Positions 1 through 5,797 are shown, counted from the first letter of the stretch. The stretch is DNA of 6,963 nt from Candidatus Woesearchaeota archaeon (GCA_016177345.1 JACOVM010000048.1:1-6963), one strand, 5' to 3'. Translations and numbers: made by a program. The notes: generated by a model from the sequence alone, not told the origin.

Positions 1-42
1 TAGTTTTCTTAATTGTTCTTTAAAGTAAAAGAGGTGAATCGT

Positions 43-240
43 ATGAAGAAAAACTTAGGAAAGCTTGACAGAATTTTTCGATTTGTTTTAGGCGTTTGGT
101 GGCTCAGTCCTTGGGCTCCACAATACAGCGCATCATGGGCAAGCCTGCTCATCCTTATTGTTGGCTGGATCGCCCTTGTCGAAAGCTTTATCGGATGGTG
201 CTGGCTGCATACCCTGCTGGGGATTAATAATAAAGAGTAG
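43..240 (+). CDS. DUF2892 / YgaP-like small membrane protein
   Basis: A 65-residue protein with the usual layout of the DUF2892 family (the transmembrane domain also found at the C-terminus of YgaP rhodaneses). It has a basic N-terminus with a K-x-L-x-R-I-x-R pattern (residues 6-13), a first hydrophobic helix at about 11-24, a second at about 33-50, and a C-terminal Cys53 followed by LLGIN, matching the family's C-P-L-Y-x-L-L-G-I-N ending. Here the Pro is replaced by Trp (WCWLHTLLGIN). It should sit in the cytoplasmic membrane; its biochemical role is not established. I chose ATG 43 because GAGGTGA lies at 31-37, five bases upstream. An in-frame TTG at 13 would add ten residues absent from the family pattern. 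It appears unrelated to the pyrimidine genes that follow after a 107-nt spacer. Confidence 0.85.
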   Translation: MKKNLGKLDRIFRFVLGVWWLSPWAPQYSASWASLLILIVGWIALVESFIGWCWLHTLLGINNKE

Positions 241-307
241 TAAATATCCTCTCTGGCACAATTATCTTGCAGTATCAGAAAGGTATTTCTGCAGGAAGAA
301 CAGCTAA

Positions 308-316
308 CTTTAAATA
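308..316 (+). promoter_or_regulatory. Archaeal TATA box of the pyrECD operon
   Basis: CTTTAAATA is a near-ideal archaeal TATA box. Its centre (about 312) predicts transcription starting near 337-340, leaving a leader of only about ten bases before the TTG start of pyrE. The rest of the 241-347 spacer holds a weak imperfect hairpin (TGCAG at 270-274 with CTGCA at 290-294) and nothing else I recognise. No experimental start is available. Confidence 0.7.
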
Positions 317-334
317 GGGTTTCCTATTTTCTTT

Positions 335-348
335 ACCCCAACAGGGGT
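335..348 (+). promoter_or_regulatory. Short hairpin over the pyrE start
   Basis: ACCCC (335-339), loop AACA, and GGGGT (344-348) form a perfect 5-bp stem whose last base is the first base of the TTG codon. An alternative stem, CCAAC (338-342) with GTTGG (347-351), uses overlapping bases, so the two are mutually exclusive. If the transcript starts near 337 the first stem would be partly lost. A regulatory role is inference. Confidence 0.3.
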
Positions 349-989
349 TGGTTGTTATCCAGTACGGAACGTCACCAGAAGATATTGCACGAGTGCTTCT
401 TCAAGCAAAGGCAGTCATGCTCAATCCAAAAGAGCCATACACCTTTGCATCAGGCATCAGAAGCCCAATATACTGCGACAATCGAAGGCTTCTTTCCCAC
501 CCAAAAGAAAGGGGGATCATCGTTAATGCGTACGCTCTTGCAGCGAGCAACTGCACCTTTGACGTTGTTGGAGGAGTGGCAACAGCGGGCATTGCTTGGG
601 CTTCGCTTCTCGCCCAACTTTATGATAAGCCGATGATTTACATTCGGGAGAAGCCAAAAGATCATGGGAGAAAGAATAGGATCGAGGGAGAGCTTCAGGA
701 AGGCCAGCTTGTTCTTATCGTCGAAGACCTCGTCAGCACGGGAATGAGTTCCGTGAGCGCTGTCCGTGCAGTCCGGGAGGCTGGCGGAAGAGTAAATGAC
801 TGTGTTGCAATATTCACTTATGAAATGGCTTCTGCACAGCAAGCATTCCAGGATGCACAATGCAGCCCCCATCCTCTTTGCTCATTCTCGACTCTTGTTC
901 GTGAGGCTGTACAATCTGGGTATATCTCTAAAAAAGATATGGCTACGGTTATGGCATGGAACAAAAGCCCTGAAACATGGCAACCATAA
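348..989 (+). CDS. pyrE: Orotate phosphoribosyltransferase
   Basis: Cytosolic enzyme joining orotate to PRPP to give orotidine 5'-monophosphate and pyrophosphate, the fifth step of de novo UMP synthesis. At 213 residues it has the usual family length. Visible signatures in order: the substrate segment around residues 33-47 (F-A-S-G-I-R-S-P-I-Y), the flexible catalytic loop REKPKDHGRKN (100-110) with R100, K102, K104 and H106, and the PRPP-binding motif VLIVEDLVSTGMSS (122-135). The TTG at 348 is the only conventional start after the in-frame stop at 315-317 that keeps the first helix intact. It has no Shine-Dalgarno at proper spacing, so the exact start is less certain than the identity. First gene of an operon, it overlaps pyrC by 13 nt. 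Confidence 0.95.
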   Translation: MVVIQYGTSPEDIARVLLQAKAVMLNPKEPYTFASGIRSPIYCDNRRLLSHPKERGIIVNAYALAASNCTFDVVGGVATAGIAWASLLAQLYDKPMIYIREKPKDHGRKNRIEGELQEGQLVLIVEDLVSTGMSSVSAVRAVREAGGRVNDCVAIFTYEMASAQQAFQDAQCSPHPLCSFSTLVREAVQSGYISKKDMATVMAWNKSPETWQP

Positions 990-2335
990 TCAGAAACGGG
1001 TCTATTGTTACATCGGTTACACCGCAAGGTATTGTAAAGCAGGACATTCTTATCAAGGAAGGAAAAATTGCCAGCATTGGGCGAATTGAGAATATTGAAC
1101 ATCAAGCCACTGCAGAAAACGTGATTGACGCTTCTGGCAAATATGTTCTTCCCGGCCTGATTGACGTGCATGTTCACTTCCGCGAGCCAGGGCAAGAGCA
1201 TAAAGAGGACTGGCTCACGGGAAGCATGGCAGCTGCTGGCGGCGGCGTGACTACTGTTCTTGACATGCCAAACAATAAAGACCCAATCATAACTCAAGAA
1301 CTTCTTGATAGAAAAAAAGAGGCTGCCAAGAAGAGCATCGTCAATTATGGATTTTATGCCGGGGCAACGCCGGAAAATGCCAAAACAGTTAGTTCACTTC
1401 AAGGAATTGTTGGCGTGAAAGCATATCTTGGCTCAAGCACAGGATCCTTGCTCCTCGGCAGCCTTAAGGATTTTGCTGTCCTGATCGAACACGCCACGGT
1501 TCCTGTGGTAACGCACTGCGAGAACGAGCAGCTTCTCCTCTATTTTGGTGAAAAATACGCAGCAACAGAAATGCACCACGTGATGCGGGACAATTTGTGC
1601 GCAACAGTATCAACAATACAAGCTGCACTGATAGCAGAACGCCTTCAGAAGCGCCTTCATATCGCGCATGTTTCTACAAAAGAAGAGATAGGATTTCTGC
1701 AGCACATCAAGAGCTTCTCAAGCAATGTCACGTTTGAAATTACTCCCCATCATCTGTTTCTGGATAAGGAGTATTTCATAAAAAATAAGAATTACGGCAA
1801 GATGAACCCGCCACTACGCTCCAGAGAGGACCAGCAAGCATTATGGAAAGCAGTAAAAAAGAGCCTTGTTGACTGCATCGCAACAGACCACGCCCCCCAT
1901 ACAAAAGAGGAAAAAGAAAAATCATTCCCTAGCTCTCCTTGTGGTGTTCCTGGCGTTCAAACGATGCTTCCCCTCCTCCTCAATGAGGTGAACAAGGGAA
2001 TTCTCTCCTTGCAAGACATTGTACGATTATGCGCAGAAAATCCAGCGCGAATTTTCCGCCTCAAAAACAAAGGGAAAATTCAAGAAGGATACGACGCTGA
2101 CCTTGTCATCATTGACATGAACGTGATAAAAGAGATACGTGATGAAGACCAGTATTCAAAATGCGGCTGGACGCCATTTCATGGCTGGACGTGCAAGGGA
2201 TGGCCTGTGATGACAATAGTAAATGGAGATATCGTTATGGAAAACGGGAAGATTCCTGCAGAACATAAAGAATATAAAGAAAGATATAAAGGATGTAACG
2301 GAAGGCTCGTGGAGGCGAATCAATGGAATCAATGA
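977..2335 (+). CDS. pyrC: Dihydroorotase, type I
   Basis: Zinc amidohydrolase that cyclises carbamoyl-aspartate to dihydroorotate, the third step of UMP synthesis. The 452 residues carry the full active-site set: the metal motif HVHFRE (H65, H67, with R69), K148 in VKAYLGSSTGS as the expected carboxylated lysine bridging two metals, H180 (THCEN), H231 (IAHVST), the substrate-binding MNPPLR (276-281), and D304 in TDHAPH (303-308). A small beta domain is contributed by both termini (about 1-58 and 365-430). The presence of the bridging lysine and the overall length fit type I dihydroorotases rather than allantoinase, and the operon context supports this. ATG 977 lies inside the end of pyrE (13-nt overlap) without a clear ribosome-binding site, suggesting translational coupling. 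A basic, polar tail of about 20 residues follows the domain. Confidence 0.95.
   Translation: MATIIRNGSIVTSVTPQGIVKQDILIKEGKIASIGRIENIEHQATAENVIDASGKYVLPGLIDVHVHFREPGQEHKEDWLTGSMAAAGGGVTTVLDMPNNKDPIITQELLDRKKEAAKKSIVNYGFYAGATPENAKTVSSLQGIVGVKAYLGSSTGSLLLGSLKDFAVLIEHATVPVVTHCENEQLLLYFGEKYAATEMHHVMRDNLCATVSTIQAALIAERLQKRLHIAHVSTKEEIGFLQHIKSFSSNVTFEITPHHLFLDKEYFIKNKNYGKMNPPLRSREDQQALWKAVKKSLVDCIATDHAPHTKEEKEKSFPSSPCGVPGVQTMLPLLLNEVNKGILSLQDIVRLCAENPARIFRLKNKGKIQEGYDADLVIIDMNVIKEIRDEDQYSKCGWTPFHGWTCKGWPVMTIVNGDIVMENGKIPAEHKEYKERYKGCNGRLVEANQWNQ
2311..2315 (+). promoter_or_regulatory. Shine-Dalgarno of pyrD
   Basis: GGAGG, lying inside the 3' end of pyrC, is seven bases before ATG 2323. It decides between the two nearby in-frame ATGs (2323 and 2332) and shows that internal cistrons in this genome use classical ribosome-binding sites. 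Confidence 0.7.
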
Positions 2336-3240
2336 AAACAAGCATTGCAGGCATGCCACTTCAGCACCCGATCTTTAACGCTTCAGGGCCAAAATGCACC
2401 ACATTTGAAGAACTGAAAGCTCTTGGTGAATCTGCTGCCAGTGTGATTCTCCACAAGTCTTGCACCCTTGAGCCAAGGCAGGGGAATCCAGAGCCGCGAT
2501 ATGTTGACCTCGAGCTTGGCTCGATCAATTCCATGGGGCTGCCGAATCTCGGCTACGCTGAATACCTCAAGATGATGCCACGGCTCAAAACGTTTGGAAA
2601 GCCTGTCATCTCGAGCGTGTCAGGCCTGTACCTCTCCGACAACATCACGATTGTCCGGGAGCTAAATGAAACGCTTGTTGATGCAATTGAGCTGAACTTG
2701 TCATGCCCTAACCTGGTAGGAAAGCCGCAAGTCGGGTATGACATGGAACAGAGCGATGCCGTGCTTGAAGCAATCATGGCTATCAGCAAGAAGCCACTTG
2801 GCGTGAAGCTTCCCCCGTACTTTGATTTTGTTCATTTCGAGCAGATGGCAGCTATTCTCAACAAGCGCCATGTCGCATTTGTAACCTGCGTCAACTCTAT
2901 TGGCAATGCCCTGTTTGTTGATCCAGAAAAAGAATGCACTATCATCAAGCCAAAAGGGGGCTTTGGAGGCATTGGTGGAGATTACATCAAGCCAACAGCA
3001 TTGGGAAACGTGAGAAAATTTTATGAGCTGCTTCGAAAAGATATTGGCATTGTTGGCTGCGGCGGCATAAAAACAGGAATGGATGTGTTCGAGCACATTC
3101 TTTGCGGTGCAAGCGCTGTTCAGGTCGGAACACAGCTGATGAAAGAAGGGCCATCCTGTTTTTCAAGAATCACTAATGAATTCAACAGCATCATGAGCCG
3201 AAAGGCTACTCATCCATTGGCGACATTCAAGGAAAATTAA
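2323..3240 (+). CDS. pyrD: Dihydroorotate dehydrogenase, class 1A (fumarate type)
   Basis: FMN enzyme oxidising dihydroorotate to orotate, the fourth step of the pathway. The 305-residue sequence closely follows Lactococcus lactis PyrDA as I recall it: NASGP (19-23), K45 in LHKSCT, ELGSINSMGLPNLGY (64-78), ELNLSCPN (123-130) with C128 as the expected catalytic base, KPQVGYD (134-140), GVKLPPYFD (160-168) with K162, and a C-terminal FMN-phosphate region around GCGGIKTG and QVGTQLMKEGP. Class 1A enzymes are soluble homodimers using fumarate as acceptor and lack the PyrK iron-sulfur/FAD subunit; no pyrK is adjacent. There is no N-terminal membrane helix, arguing against class 2. ATG 2323 is supported by GGAGG at 2311-2315, seven bases upstream; a second ATG at 2332 is too distant. 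It overlaps pyrC by 13 nt. Confidence 0.95.
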   Translation: MESMKTSIAGMPLQHPIFNASGPKCTTFEELKALGESAASVILHKSCTLEPRQGNPEPRYVDLELGSINSMGLPNLGYAEYLKMMPRLKTFGKPVISSVSGLYLSDNITIVRELNETLVDAIELNLSCPNLVGKPQVGYDMEQSDAVLEAIMAISKKPLGVKLPPYFDFVHFEQMAAILNKRHVAFVTCVNSIGNALFVDPEKECTIIKPKGGFGGIGGDYIKPTALGNVRKFYELLRKDIGIVGCGGIKTGMDVFEHILCGASAVQVGTQLMKEGPSCFSRITNEFNSIMSRKATHPLATFKEN

Positions 3241-3294
3241 AGGTGTTGTAAACCACAAAGGCCTCAACAATTTGCAGCAGCCAAGAACGCTGTT

Positions 3295-3353
3295 GCCTGT
3301 TTTTTCTTTTTTTCTCCCCCACAAATTGAGGGAGAAAAAAAGAAAAAACAGGC
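3295..3353. terminator. Perfect 24-bp inverted repeat, likely bidirectional terminator
   Basis: Arms 3295-3318 and 3330-3353 are exact reverse complements over 24 bases around an 11-base spacer (3319-3329). The left arm holds T6-C-T7 followed by CTCCC; the right arm gives the same T-rich string on the minus strand. Archaeal RNA polymerase terminates at oligo-T tracts, so the left arm should stop the pyrECD transcript and the right arm any antisense transcript. The element begins 55 nt after the pyrD stop and ends 32 nt before pyrF. The polypyrimidine tract 3298-3320 could also form unusual DNA structure. A small mobile-element remnant is an alternative; I see no target-site duplication. Confidence 0.65.
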
Positions 3354-3370
3354 TTAAATTGGTTAAACCA
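3353..3370 (+). promoter_or_regulatory. pyrF promoter: TATA box and 11-nt palindrome
   Basis: CTTAAATT (3353-3360) is a plausible TATA box whose centre is about 29 nt before the pyrF ATG, so the transcript would be leaderless or have a leader of only a few bases. Immediately downstream, TGGTTAAACCA (3360-3370) is a perfect palindrome about one central base. Its position between the TATA box and the predicted start would suit an operator; that role is inference. Confidence 0.5.
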
Positions 3371-3385
3371 TAGCTTCGCACGATA

Positions 3386-4258
3386 ATGATACCTTACCAT
3401 CAGCGCCTTATAGAGACGGCACAGGAAAAGAACAGCATCATCTGCATGGGACTGGACCCTGTCATCGAGCGAATGCCAACAGCAGTTTGTGCTGGAGGAA
3501 CGCCTCGAGAGCGGATTGTTGCATTCTTCACTGAGCTTCTTGATGCAGTGCATGACAGCATCAGCGCGGTAAAGCCGAACTTTGCTTTTTACGAGCAGTA
3601 CGGCATTGAGGGAATGCATGCGCTGCTCGACGTGATTCGCCACGCAAAGCAGCTTGGCCTTATTGTGATCGGCGATGCGAAACGCGGCGATATTGGGGCA
3701 ACAAGCGCAGCATACGCAAAAGCAATATATAACCAGTTTGAATGCGACGCTGCAACGATTGCGCCATACATGGGAAGTGATTCTGTTGCACCATTCATCG
3801 ACTGCTGCAAGCAAGGAAAAGGGCAATACATCCTGTGCAGGACAAGCAATCCTGGGGCAAAAGACTTGCAGGACAAGGAGAGCGATGGCAGCCCGCTATA
3901 TATGGCAGCAGCCCAGAAGATTATTGAATGGGCGAAACCAGGCACTGGGGCAGTTGTTGGTGCAACGTATCCAGAAGAGCTTGAGCGTATTTCACGATTG
4001 TTTGTCGAGAGCGGGAAAGAAATTCCACTTCTCATTCCAGGTGTTGGGGCACAGGGAGGCTCGATTCACGACGTTATTTCAGCGCTAAAAAAGACAGGAA
4101 ATAACCTTGCGCTGCACCGTATTAATTCATCATCTGGAATAAGTTATGCATATGAAAAAAGAGAGAAGAAAGGGGTTGGGGAAGACCATGGCTGGGTTGC
4201 AGCTGCAGTGAGGGAAGTTGAAAGGATGAAACGAGAAATAGGCCAGATAAAACCATAA
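3386..4258 (+). CDS. pyrF: Orotidine 5'-phosphate decarboxylase, type 2
   Basis: Decarboxylates OMP to UMP, the last step of the pathway. At 290 residues it is longer than the roughly 210-240-residue classical archaeal form and matches the type-2 subfamily (Mycobacterium, Myxococcus, haloarchaea). Motifs: GLDP (22-25), K63 in VKPNFAF, and DAKRGDIG (97-104) supplying D97, K99 and D102 of the catalytic Lys-Asp-Lys-Asp set. Further on are APYMGSDS (126-133), the CRTSNPG loop (151-157) and IPGVGAQGG (217-225). Near the C-terminus the motif normally read as S-R-x-I is SSGI (249-252), with Ser250 where the phosphate-binding Arg is expected. ATG 3386 has no Shine-Dalgarno and fits a leaderless start. 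It is separated from pyrECD by the terminator-like repeat and so is probably transcribed on its own. Confidence 0.93.
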   Translation: MIPYHQRLIETAQEKNSIICMGLDPVIERMPTAVCAGGTPRERIVAFFTELLDAVHDSISAVKPNFAFYEQYGIEGMHALLDVIRHAKQLGLIVIGDAKRGDIGATSAAYAKAIYNQFECDAATIAPYMGSDSVAPFIDCCKQGKGQYILCRTSNPGAKDLQDKESDGSPLYMAAAQKIIEWAKPGTGAVVGATYPEELERISRLFVESGKEIPLLIPGVGAQGGSIHDVISALKKTGNNLALHRINSSSGISYAYEKREKKGVGEDHGWVAAAVREVERMKREIGQIKP

Positions 4259-4260
4259 AC

Positions 4261-4270
4261 TTTATAAATA
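4261..4270 (+). promoter_or_regulatory. Strong archaeal TATA box of the MNT/HEPN module
   Basis: TTTATAAATA starts two bases after the pyrF stop. Its centre (about 4265) predicts transcription from about 4290, giving a leader of about 20 bases that holds no Shine-Dalgarno. A weaker AT-rich match (ATAATATT, 4285-4292) could instead give a leaderless transcript starting at ATG 4311. Confidence 0.7.
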
Positions 4271-4271
4271 A

Positions 4272-4318
4272 TAGACAACTGTCCATAATATTAGACAATA
4301 AACCATAAAAATGGACAA
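4272..4318. repeat. 20-bp-periodic repeat, candidate autoregulatory operator
   Basis: TAGACAA at 4272 and 4292 and TGGACAA at 4312 are spaced exactly 20 bases apart. The first two complete units (4272-4291 and 4292-4311) agree at 14 of 20 positions, with CCATAA recurring at the same offset (4283 and 4303). An inverted copy, TGTCCAT (4280-4286), pairs with ATGGACA (4311-4317), which contains the start codon. The array lies just downstream of the TATA box and spans the predicted transcription start. A DNA-binding protein sitting here would block initiation, and the winged-helix domain encoded by the next gene is the obvious candidate. Confidence 0.55.
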
Positions 4319-4838
4319 CCTAATATTGTATTTTTTCAAAGAGCCTGGACGATCTTTTCATGTTCGAGAGCTTGCAAAGATCTGCAAGAAATCACCAACG
4401 ACTATCTCCAAACACCTTCTAACCCTCCAGAAAAAAGGCTTGCTTCTATCATCAAAAAAGTTGAACCACCTCCTGTTTACGGCAAATACCGGTAAGCCTG
4501 CTTTTAGAGATATGAAAATAGCCACCAATCTGCAAATGCTCCGCTCATCAGGGCTTCTCGATGCTATCACCCAAGAGTATAATCATCCAGAAGCCATCAT
4601 TCTCTTTGGCTCGTATAGAAAGGGAGAAGACACTGCTGGCAGTGATATCGATATTGCCATAATAACCCCCCTAAAGAAAGAGATAAATCTTAGCACATTT
4701 GAAAAAAAGCTTGGGCGCCCAATCCAACTCTTTTGCCGATCACGTTCTGATATAGAAGACATGAAAAAGAAGAACAAAGAGCTGTTAAACAATTGGATAA
4801 ACGGTATTGTCGTTGAAGGCTTCTGGGAGGCATTCTGA
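4311..4838 (+). CDS. Winged-helix / MNT-type nucleotidyltransferase
   Basis: A 175-residue two-domain protein. Residues 1-58 form a winged helix-turn-helix: helices around 17-25 and 28-42 (SPTTISKHLLTLQKKG as recognition helix), then a wing at about 44-58. Residues 90-143 form a minimal nucleotidyltransferase domain with GS at 100-101, ten intervening residues, then D112-I-D114 (the GS-x10-DxD signature). The strand expected to carry a third acidic residue reads RPIQLF, with Gln139 instead. In known MNT/HEPN toxin-antitoxin pairs the MNT protein is the antitoxin and AMPylates its HEPN partner; the HTH fusion would let it also repress the operon. It overlaps the HEPN gene by one base (TGATG). 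A stand-alone housekeeping role cannot be excluded. Confidence 0.85.
   Translation: MDNLILYFFKEPGRSFHVRELAKICKKSPTTISKHLLTLQKKGLLLSSKKLNHLLFTANTGKPAFRDMKIATNLQMLRSSGLLDAITQEYNHPEAIILFGSYRKGEDTAGSDIDIAIITPLKKEINLSTFEKKLGRPIQLFCRSRSDIEDMKKKNKELLNNWINGIVVEGFWEAF
4825..4830 (+). promoter_or_regulatory. Shine-Dalgarno of the HEPN gene
   Basis: GGGAGG inside the end of the nucleotidyltransferase gene lies seven bases before ATG 4838. With the TGATG stop/start overlap it indicates efficient, coupled translation of the pair. Confidence 0.7.
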
Positions 4839-5254
4839 TGTTCAAAGATTTTGTATCTGAAGGAAAAGTAAGAAAGGCATCTCCTGATCTTGCACTGGCA
4901 AAGTCTCTCGTTTCAACAGCAGAGCTTGATCTCGTATTTCTTCAAAAGACAGAAATAACCAAATATTCAGCAAGAAAAGTGATTAGCAATTATTACGATG
5001 TCCTTCGCAGCATCATAGAAGCGATTGCAGTACTTGATGGATACAAAGTGTATTCTCATGAAGCCTTTACACCATTTCTCAAAGAGATGAACGAAGAGCT
5101 TATCTCCACAAAATTTGACCGATTCAGAAAGATCCGCAACAGGATTAATTATTATGGTGAAGGCATCACTATTGAAGAAGTAAAGCAGTACCGCGAGGAG
5201 ATTCTTGTGATCATCAATACATTGAGGGAGAAATATCTGCGGAGGCTTGGATAA
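4838..5254 (+). CDS. HEPN-domain protein, MNT partner
   Basis: A 138-residue, probably all-helical protein. The HEPN pattern is visible: a helix with YSARKVISNYYDVLRSIIEAI (43-63), SHEAFTPFLKE (73-83), and the C-terminal motif RKIRNRINYYGE (97-108). Many HEPN RNases carry R-x4-6-H and HepT toxins R-x4-H-x-Y. Here R100-N101 is kept, but the position four residues further on is Tyr105, followed by Tyr106. The protein may therefore be a weak or inactive RNase, a different HEPN subgroup, or a substrate for tyrosine AMPylation. Gene order and one-base overlap with the MNT gene support a functional pair; a toxin role is inferred from family knowledge only. A helical C-terminal stretch (112-137) follows the motif. 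Confidence 0.8.
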   Translation: MFKDFVSEGKVRKASPDLALAKSLVSTAELDLVFLQKTEITKYSARKVISNYYDVLRSIIEAIAVLDGYKVYSHEAFTPFLKEMNEELISTKFDRFRKIRNRINYYGEGITIEEVKQYREEILVIINTLREKYLRRLG

Positions 5255-5280
5255 TCAAAATTTGTGAAATATTCTAGAAG

Positions 5281-5766
5281 CTATTTAGTTACCAATACAC
5301 TTTCCAAGCGCTGTCTTACTGTTATATAAGCGTGTCTGACATAACTACTAATACAAATAGAGGGATTATAGGCCATGGCAATATTAAGAACCATGCCGCC
5401 CTTTCTCATCTCCATTTTATTATCATCCCCTCGCTCAAGAACAAATCCTACTCTCGCGTAACAAGTTTGTATTCCCTCATGAATTCTAGCAGCAGAAGTG
5501 TCTTGTGGCAATTCCAAATAAAAATTAGCAACAACATTCAGGTCGGGATCAGTTTCTCTTTTCATGACCAAGGCCAGATCAGTGTTCATAAAAGCAATCG
5601 GAAAAGCAGTATTGTTAGGGTCAATTTGGTCTAGATGTTGAAAAGAATCCCCCTGAATTACACCCCTCAGGCCAGCAAGCTCTCTGGCAGGAAAAAGCAA
5701 ATCCGTAAGTTCTTTCCGAAGGTCTGGCAAACCAGAACGATTTGGTTTTTGAACTGAAGGCTCCAT
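5281..5766 (-). CDS. Hypothetical protein, 161 aa
   Basis: I do not recognise this protein. It has no signal peptide and no membrane segment. A charged N-terminal region (about 1-35, probably helical) is followed by strand-like stretches (54-70 and 77-86), a segment of 23 residues from L86-P87 to R105-V-G-F108, and a C-terminal part with KGG (122-124) and alternating hydrophobics, ending in a basic stretch VRQRLES. The 23-residue segment resembles one in the minus-strand protein at 6359-6823. The start is chosen at ATG 5766 because a TATA box is centred 27 nt upstream, as for a leaderless mRNA. It converges on the HEPN gene with only 26 bases between stop codons. Confidence 0.7.
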   Translation of the reverse strand: MEPSVQKPNRSGLPDLRKELTDLLFPARELAGLRGVIQGDSFQHLDQIDPNNTAFPIAFMNTDLALVMKRETDPDLNVVANFYLELPQDTSAARIHEGIQTCYARVGFVLERGDDNKMEMRKGGMVLNIAMAYNPSICISSYVRHAYITVRQRLESVLVTK

Positions 5767-5788
5767 TCCTGTATGGAGGTCATGGAAC

Positions 5789-5797
5789 TATTTAAAG
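5789..5797 (-). promoter_or_regulatory. TATA box for the 161-aa gene
   Basis: Read on the minus strand this is CTTTAAATA, identical to the pyrE box. Its centre is 27 nt before ATG 5766, predicting a leaderless transcript. A 6-bp inverted repeat (5761-5766 with 5773-5778, CTCCAT/ATGGAG) includes the start codon. The remaining spacer up to 5887 holds a plus-strand TATA-like string (5851-5859) and a GAGGTGA (5865-5871), discussed separately. Confidence 0.65.

Noticed and set aside
13..42. Upstream TTG start for the DUF2892 protein
   Set aside because: The ATG at 43 has GAGGTGA five bases upstream and gives the normal family N-terminus.
450..872. Minus-strand open frame of 140 codons inside pyrE
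   Set aside because: Antisense to a well-conserved enzyme with no promoter or family resemblance.
3227..3826. Minus-strand open frame of 199 codons over the pyrF 5' end and the inverted repeat
   Set aside because: It lies antisense to a certain pyrF, its product is Cys-rich and unstructured-looking, and it runs through the poly-A/T repeat; a shadow frame.
3675..4088. Plus-strand frame of 137 codons inside pyrF
   Set aside because: Alternative frame of a certain gene; composition is Gln/Arg-rich and has no ribosome-binding site.
4272..4318. CRISPR-like array or plasmid-type iterons
   Set aside because: Only three short degenerate units with no spacers, located at a promoter; an operator fits better than a CRISPR or replication origin.
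5332..5634. Plus-strand frame of 100 codons antisense to the 161-aa gene
   Set aside because: Ser/Asn/Ile-rich translation typical of a complement-strand shadow; the minus-strand frame is longer and has a well-placed TATA box.
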